This document shows positions 59,738 to 64,000 of a stretch of 64,000 nucleotides of DNA, piece after piece. The position numbers and the translations under genes are program-made. The DNA lies in the NCBI GenBank assembly GCA_946402705.1, contig CAMIXG010000001.1, positions 186,001-250,000 of the forward strand, given 5' to 3'. The notes under the pieces were generated by a model that saw only the letters and a list, made by a program, of their open reading frames with translations, was not told the origin of the DNA and did not search any database. Source of the stretch: an uncultured Tissierellia bacterium. Lineage in GTDB: Bacteria > Bacillota > Clostridia > Tissierellales > Tissierellaceae. Numbering within the stretch: position 1 is the first letter of the stretch; each line of letters begins with the position of its first letter.

Positions 59738-61516
59738 CTAATCTAAATCTACATCTATTGATAGTTCTTTTAATTGTTCCTTAGAAACCATAGTTGGTGC
59801 TTCCATCATAAGGTCTGTTGCTGCTTGTGTTTTAGGGAAGGCTATTACATCTCTAATATTTTCAGTTCCACACAATAACATTGTAAGTCTATCGAATCCA
59901 TATGCTATACCACCATGAGGAGGTGTTCCATATTTAAAGGCTTCTATTAAATGTCCAAATTGTTCCATTGTTTGTTCTTCATTAAATCCTAATAGTTTAA
60001 ACATTTGATTTTGAAGTTGTGAATTGTTTATTCTAATACTTCCCCCACCTAGCTCATCACCATTCATTACAATGTCATAAGCTTTTGCTCTAACTCTAGC
60101 TGGATCTGACTCTAAAAATTCTATATCTTCGTCCATTGGAGAAGTAAATGGATGATGCACTGCTACATATCTATTCTCATCTTCATCAAATTCAAATAAT
60201 GGGAACTCTGTTATCCATAATAAGTTAAGTTCATCTAAATCTATAATTTCTAAATCTCTAGCAATTTTATTTCTTAGATTACCTAGAGAATTACATACAA
60301 CTGAATACTTATCTGATACTAAGAATATGATATCTCCATCTTTAGCTTCCATAGTCTTAACTATTCCTGCTATTTCTTCTTCTGTTAAGAATTTAGATAT
60401 ACCAGATGTAAATTCTCCATCTACCATTTTTATAGTTACTAGACCTTTTGCGCCATAGTCCTTAACAAAAGATTCTAGCTTTTTAATACCCTTGCTGCTA
60501 AAGTTTTCCACTGCTCCATCTATTTTTATGGCCTTAACTACCCCGCCATTTCCTATATTTTCGCTAAATACTTTAAAGTCACTTTTGTTTAAAACTTCTG
60601 TTAAGTCTACTATTTCATAGCCAAATCTTAAATCTGGTTTATCAACACCATACTTATCCATAGCTTCTTTATAAGTCATTCTTCTTATTGGAAGACTTAT
60701 GTCCACACCTTTCATTTCTTTAAAAATATGGGCTATTAACTTTTCATTTATATTAAGTATATCTTCAACATCCACAAATGACATTTCAATATCTACTTGA
60801 GTAAATTCAGGTTGACGATTAGATCTTAAATCTTCATCTCTAAAGCATTTTGTTATTTGATAATATCTATCCATACCAGATACCATCAAAAGTTGTTTCA
60901 TCTGTTGTGGTGATTGTGGTAGTGCATAGAATTTACCAGGATTAACCCTACTTGGTACTAGATAATCTCTAGCTCCCTCAGGTGTAGGTTTAGTAAGCAT
61001 TGGAGTTTCTATTTCAACAAAGCTATTATTATCTAAAAATTCTCTTATAACCCTACCTGTTTTTGCCCTTAATTTAAGTTTATTTTGCATACTAGGTTTT
61101 CTAAGATCTAAATATCTATATTTTAATCTCATATTATCAGAAACATTATCATCATCTTTTACATAGATTGGTGGAGTTTCTGATACATTAAGTATTTTTA
61201 ACTCTTCAACTAAAACTTCTACATCTCCCGTTGGTATTTCTTCGTTTTTAGATTGTCTTTCTCTTATTTTACCTCTAACAGCTATAACAAATTCTGATCT
61301 TATCTTGCTTGCTTTTTCAAATATATCACTAGCTACTGTATCATCTATAACTACTTGTGATATACCAGTTGTATCCCTTAAGTCTATAAATATTATAGAT
61401 CCTAGATTTCTTTCTCTTTGAACCCAGCCCATAAGAGTTACTTCTTCCCCTATATTTTCACTTCTTAAATTACCACACATATTAGTTCTTCTTAAACTAC
61501 CCATATTTTCTACCAT
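59738..61516 (-). CDS. aspS: Aspartyl-tRNA synthetase
   Basis: The 592-residue protein is a bacterial-type class II AspRS: an N-terminal anticodon-binding OB domain (VTLMGWVQRERNLGSIIFIDLRD), motif 2 FRDEDLRSNRQPEFTQVDIEMSF, the bacterial GAD insertion (about 285-410) and motif 3 GIAYGFDRLTML. AGGAGG precedes ATG 61516. It is controlled by a T-box leader. Whether it also charges tRNA-Asn (non-discriminating) cannot be decided from the sequence. Confidence 0.97.
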   Translation of the reverse strand: MVENMGSLRRTNMCGNLRSENIGEEVTLMGWVQRERNLGSIIFIDLRDTTGISQVVIDDTVASDIFEKASKIRSEFVIAVRGKIRERQSKNEEIPTGDVEVLVEELKILNVSETPPIYVKDDDNVSDNMRLKYRYLDLRKPSMQNKLKLRAKTGRVIREFLDNNSFVEIETPMLTKPTPEGARDYLVPSRVNPGKFYALPQSPQQMKQLLMVSGMDRYYQITKCFRDEDLRSNRQPEFTQVDIEMSFVDVEDILNINEKLIAHIFKEMKGVDISLPIRRMTYKEAMDKYGVDKPDLRFGYEIVDLTEVLNKSDFKVFSENIGNGGVVKAIKIDGAVENFSSKGIKKLESFVKDYGAKGLVTIKMVDGEFTSGISKFLTEEEIAGIVKTMEAKDGDIIFLVSDKYSVVCNSLGNLRNKIARDLEIIDLDELNLLWITEFPLFEFDEDENRYVAVHHPFTSPMDEDIEFLESDPARVRAKAYDIVMNGDELGGGSIRINNSQLQNQMFKLLGFNEEQTMEQFGHLIEAFKYGTPPHGGIAYGFDRLTMLLCGTENIRDVIAFPKTQAATDLMMEAPTMVSKEQLKELSIDVDLD

Positions 61517-61536
61517 AACAGCCTCCTATAAAAATA

Positions 61537-61765
61537 AAAAATAGACCACTCATCTCTGATATTTCAGGGACGAGAAGCCTCTCGCGGTACCACCCTAATT
61601 AGGTTTTCCTCACTTTAATTATTAACGCTTACGCGAATAAATCTTTGATTTATCTACTCCAAGGTGTCTTCACAAAGCTCTTTCGTCGAATTTCCACCAT
61701 CATCAACTCTCTATCTAAAGATTATCTTTATTACTCTTCCTCTTCAATGTATTTATATTTAATTT
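61537..61765 (-). ncRNA. T-box leader of aspS (probable Asp specifier GAC)
   Basis: The minus strand carries the T-box sequence AGGGTGGTACCGCG (61583-61596) preceded by the antiterminator stem and followed by a terminator stem (CTCGTCCCTGA with TCAGAGATGAG) and a U-run (CTATTTTTTATTTTT). Upstream, Stem I features AGAGAG and GGUGGAAAUUCGACGAAAG contain GAC (61685-61687) where the specifier is expected. Uncharged tRNA-Asp would stabilise the antiterminator and allow aspS transcription. The specifier placement is inferred from the linear sequence, not from a folded model. Confidence 0.92.
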
Positions 61766-61773
61766 ACTTATAT

Positions 61774-61802
61774 ATTATAATATCAATCCCTATATTTTAC
61801 AA
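61774..61802 (-). promoter_or_regulatory. Promoter of the aspS T-box transcript
   Basis: TTGTAA and a perfect TATAAT separated by 17 bases on the minus strand. Confidence 0.8.
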
Positions 61803-61812
61803 GTTTTCTAAT

Positions 61813-63246
61813 CTATAAATAAGTTTTTTTCCTCTCTATCAATTCATCAATCCTAGAAATATAATCGTCTATACTTTTAAAACTTGGAACTCTCTTTATC
61901 CTATCCTTATTTACTATTTTGGAAACAGAGCCAACCCCTATACCAATTACAGTTTCCCTTTCCTCCATCATGGATATATTATATAAACATAGGCTGTCCT
62001 GTCTTCCATAGCCTATATTTTCTAAGTTTCCAGCTATATGTTTCTGTCTGTACAAATAGTAGGGCTTAAGTTCCATCTTTTTTGTATAAGCATCTATCAA
62101 GTCTGATATTTCTTCTGCTTCATGGTCTGTTATTGTTTCATATTCATCCACTACCTTTGCAAATAAGGAATTAGTTTTTAAAGATAAGCTATGAATAGTC
62201 AAGTTGTCTGGATTTAAAATATTTATCTCCTTCAGAGTTTTTTTCATATCTTCATATTTTTCCCCTGGTAGTCCAACTATCAAATCCATATTTATACTTT
62301 TAAGTCCTAGCTCTTTAGCCTGTCTATATATATCTACAATATCGGCCCTAGTATGATTTCTTCCTATGACTTTAAGGGTTTCATCATTCATAGTTTGAGG
62401 ATTTATACTGATTCTATCCACTTTTTGTCTTACAAACATTTTCAAATATTCCTCATCTAAAGTGTCTGGTCTACCGGCCTCTACTGTTAGCTCTCTCATA
62501 CTAGGAAATATTCTCCTTATATTTTCTAGTAAAAATTCTAAATCCTTTCGCTCTAAAGAAGTTGGTGTTCCCCCACCTATATAAATAGTATTAAGAGTCT
62601 TACCTTGCATCATTTCTTCTGTTTTTTCAAGTTCATATACAAGGGTTTTAATATAATTATCCACTAGATGTTTTTCCCTATTTATATTTAGGGATGTAAA
62701 TGAGCAGTATAAGCACCTACTAGGACAAAATGGTATTCCTATATATATACTATACTTTCCCTTTGACTCTTCTAAGTAGCTTCTCTGACCTTTGCAAACT
62801 TTTATGAGTAGCTCCAGCTTATCTAACCTAATAAGATACTCCTCTTTCAGTATTCTATAGATTTCCTTTTCTTCCAACTGTTCATCCATCAACTTATGAA
62901 CTATCTTAGTTGGCCTTATTCCCGTTAAGATACCCCATGGAAGCTCTACTCCCATAATTTCAAGTAGGGATTGTTTTAATGCTACATCTATCTTTTTCTT
63001 TATGTTGTCTATCTTAACATCAATTTTTCCCACATCTTTTACTATTTTTTTTAAGACTATCTTGTCCCTTAAAAAAGTCGTTTCCACTAAAGTTTTATTT
63101 CCACTGAAAAAAAGCTTACTAGTTAATAGTAAGCCCTCTTCTAAATTCTCAATATCATCTAACATTTCATAATTATCTTTTGATAATATTCTATATAATT
63201 CAAGTAAACCTTGATTAGCTTTTATATTTTCTAAATATACCTTCAC
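61813..63246 (-). CDS. hemZ: HemZ-type radical-SAM coproporphyrinogen dehydrogenase-like protein
   Basis: The 477-residue protein has a long N-terminal domain (about 1-165) ending in VELPWGILTGIRPTKIVHKLMD, a HemZ hallmark, followed by the radical-SAM core IGIPFCPSRCLYCSFTSL with the CxxxCxxC cluster, YIGGGTPTSLERKDL and INMDLIVGLPGE. It resembles HemN-like enzymes; HemZ from this group has been annotated as oxygen-independent coproporphyrinogen oxidase, but the actual substrate in this organism is uncertain. The GTG start follows GATAGGTG that overlaps the MBL gene stop. Confidence 0.9.
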   Translation of the reverse strand: MKVYLENIKANQGLLELYRILSKDNYEMLDDIENLEEGLLLTSKLFFSGNKTLVETTFLRDKIVLKKIVKDVGKIDVKIDNIKKKIDVALKQSLLEIMGVELPWGILTGIRPTKIVHKLMDEQLEEKEIYRILKEEYLIRLDKLELLIKVCKGQRSYLEESKGKYSIYIGIPFCPSRCLYCSFTSLNINREKHLVDNYIKTLVYELEKTEEMMQGKTLNTIYIGGGTPTSLERKDLEFLLENIRRIFPSMRELTVEAGRPDTLDEEYLKMFVRQKVDRISINPQTMNDETLKVIGRNHTRADIVDIYRQAKELGLKSINMDLIVGLPGEKYEDMKKTLKEINILNPDNLTIHSLSLKTNSLFAKVVDEYETITDHEAEEISDLIDAYTKKMELKPYYLYRQKHIAGNLENIGYGRQDSLCLYNISMMEERETVIGIGVGSVSKIVNKDRIKRVPSFKSIDDYISRIDELIERKKTYL

Positions 63247-63255
63247 TTAAAACAC

Positions 63256-63885
63256 CTATCTTAAAAATGGATTAAAATTAGTTTCTTCTTCTACGGTAGT
63301 AGGATATCCATGTCCAGTTAAAAGTATAGTTTCTGGTTTTAAAACTAAAATTTTACTTTTAATAGAATTTATTATATCATCATAATTTCCACCTGGAAAA
63401 TCTGTTCTACCTATAGACCTTTGAAATATTGTATCTCCTGTTATAACAATATTTCCAAAGTTCAAGCATATACCACCTGGTGTATGTCCTGGTGTATGCA
63501 TAACATCACACTTAAATTCTCCATTTACCTCAATTTCATATCCATCCTTAAGTTTTATATCTGATGAAAACTCTATTGGTTTTGTTGACATTTGTGTGGA
63601 GAAATTTAACTCCTTAGTATTTATCATATCTTCATCATCTTCATGAATTAATATTGGTATACTGTATTTTTCTCTTAATTCTTCAGCTGAAGTTATATGA
63701 TCTGAATGACCATGTGTTAAGACTATTTTTTCCAAATCTATATTATTACTTTCTAACTCTGATACAATTTCATCAATTGGGCAGCCAGGATCAACTATTA
63801 ATCCTTTTCTACTTTCTTCTGAATACACTATATAGCAATTTGATGCAAATCCCATTTCTGGTATTGTTAATATTTTTATAGCCAT
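63256..63885 (-). CDS. MBL-fold metallo-hydrolase (glyoxalase II-like)
   Basis: The 209-residue protein has the metallo-beta-lactamase fold motifs: IVYSEESRKGLIVDPGCP, LTHGHSDHITSAEEL (THxHxDH dinuclear metal site), HTPGHTPGGICL, VITGDTIFQRSIGRTDFPGGNY and LLTGHGYPTTVEEE. The size and GRTDF motif are those of small glyoxalase II-like hydrolases of unknown substrate. AAGGAGG before its ATG overlaps the dtd stop region. The dtd-MBL-hemZ order is common in Firmicutes. Confidence 0.9.
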   Translation of the reverse strand: MAIKILTIPEMGFASNCYIVYSEESRKGLIVDPGCPIDEIVSELESNNIDLEKIVLTHGHSDHITSAEELREKYSIPILIHEDDEDMINTKELNFSTQMSTKPIEFSSDIKLKDGYEIEVNGEFKCDVMHTPGHTPGGICLNFGNIVITGDTIFQRSIGRTDFPGGNYDDIINSIKSKILVLKPETILLTGHGYPTTVEEETNFNPFLR

Positions 63886-63896
63886 TGTTTTCCTCC

Positions 63897-64000
63897 TTAA
63901 AAAGTCTTCTTACTATCTAACATTATAGTAACTGGCCCTTGATTAAGCAAGTCAACATTCATATCTGCTCCAAATATTCCAGTTTCAGTTTTAATTCCAT
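63897..64000 (-). CDS. dtd: D-aminoacyl-tRNA deacylase, partial (C-terminus only)
   Basis: The window edge cuts this gene; the ORF track omits it. The last 34 codons read [20 protein letters not shown] then [13 protein letters not shown], matching the C-terminal Dtd motif (ETGxFGAxMxVxLxNxGPVTxxLDS with the catalytic-pocket GP motif). Dtd removes D-amino acids and glycine wrongly attached to tRNA. Its stop codon abuts the AAGGAGG site of the MBL gene, suggesting co-transcription. Confidence 0.92.
   Translation of the reverse strand, partial: GIKTETGIFGADMNVDLLNQGPVTIMLDSKKTF

Noticed and set aside
1-64000. CRISPR arrays, tRNA or rRNA genes, insertion sequences, prophage
   Set aside because: No regularly spaced repeats, no cloverleaf or rRNA signatures, and no transposase, integrase or phage structural genes were recognised in reading the window.

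Overview
The window is AT-rich chromosomal DNA from a low-GC Firmicute of class Clostridia. Support comes from strong GGAGG-type ribosome binding sites, many TTG and GTG starts, spoVS (endospore-lineage marker), a cysteine-containing bL28, RemA, SepF/DivIVA, PrkC/Stp, the FakA/Asp23 pair, a THF riboswitch and an Asp T-box. Gene order (rpmB, thiN, rpe, rsgA, prkC, stp, rlmN, rsmB, Zn-peptidase, fmt, def, priA, coaBC, rpoZ, gmk, remA, yicC, rqcH) is the conserved clostridial one. A member of the Peptostreptococcales/Tissierellales is likely, but genus cannot be fixed from the sequence. Most genes lie on the minus strand.

Layout. 1-3100: accessory, very AT-rich: a cut-off XRE regulator, small membrane proteins, a membrane gene split by a frameshift at an A7 run, and a 3' gene remnant. 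3.1-10 kb: a PadR/HAAS/DUF4097 module, an acetamidase/formamidase, a folate ECF S-component under a THF riboswitch, a methyltransferase, an HxlR regulator divergent from a Dps mini-ferritin, and small membrane proteins. 9.4-15.1 kb: asp23-fakA, recG, rsmD, coaD and a coiled-coil protein. 15.2-31.1 kb: rpmB, then a long minus-strand block for thiamine diphosphate, ribosome assembly, Ser/Thr phosphorylation, rRNA methylation, formyl-Met handling, replication restart, CoA synthesis and transcription. 31.3-37 kb: rqcH, an orphan chemoreceptor with a long leader, and an azoreductase-like flavoprotein. 37-42.7 kb: pyrR, rluD-like, lspA, divIVA, ylmH, sepF and an HlyD-like membrane protein (division/envelope cluster). 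42.9-46.1 kb: PadR regulator, PHP phosphoesterase, spoVS, rny.

46.2-49.5 kb holds the most unusual locus: a four-gene, tightly coupled SbcD/SbcC (Mre11/Rad50)-like cassette in which the SMC-type ATPase is split near its zinc hook into a Walker-A half, an 80-residue coiled-coil piece and a Walker-B half. It lies directly downstream of recA. recA has a near-consensus LexA box and a small hairpin between its Shine-Dalgarno sequence and start codon.

50.8-64 kb: cinA, pgsA, gpsA, plsY, der, glyA (divergent from a two-gene threonine/serine exporter with overlapping -10 boxes), a CsoR/CstR-type repressor lacking the copper-ligand histidine, an RseC-like Cys-rich membrane protein, a TcdA/ThiF-family enzyme, aspS with its T-box, hemZ, an MBL hydrolase and the 3' end of dtd. 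No tRNA, rRNA, CRISPR array, intact insertion sequence or prophage was seen. All functional names are family-level inferences from reading the proteins; no database search was run.
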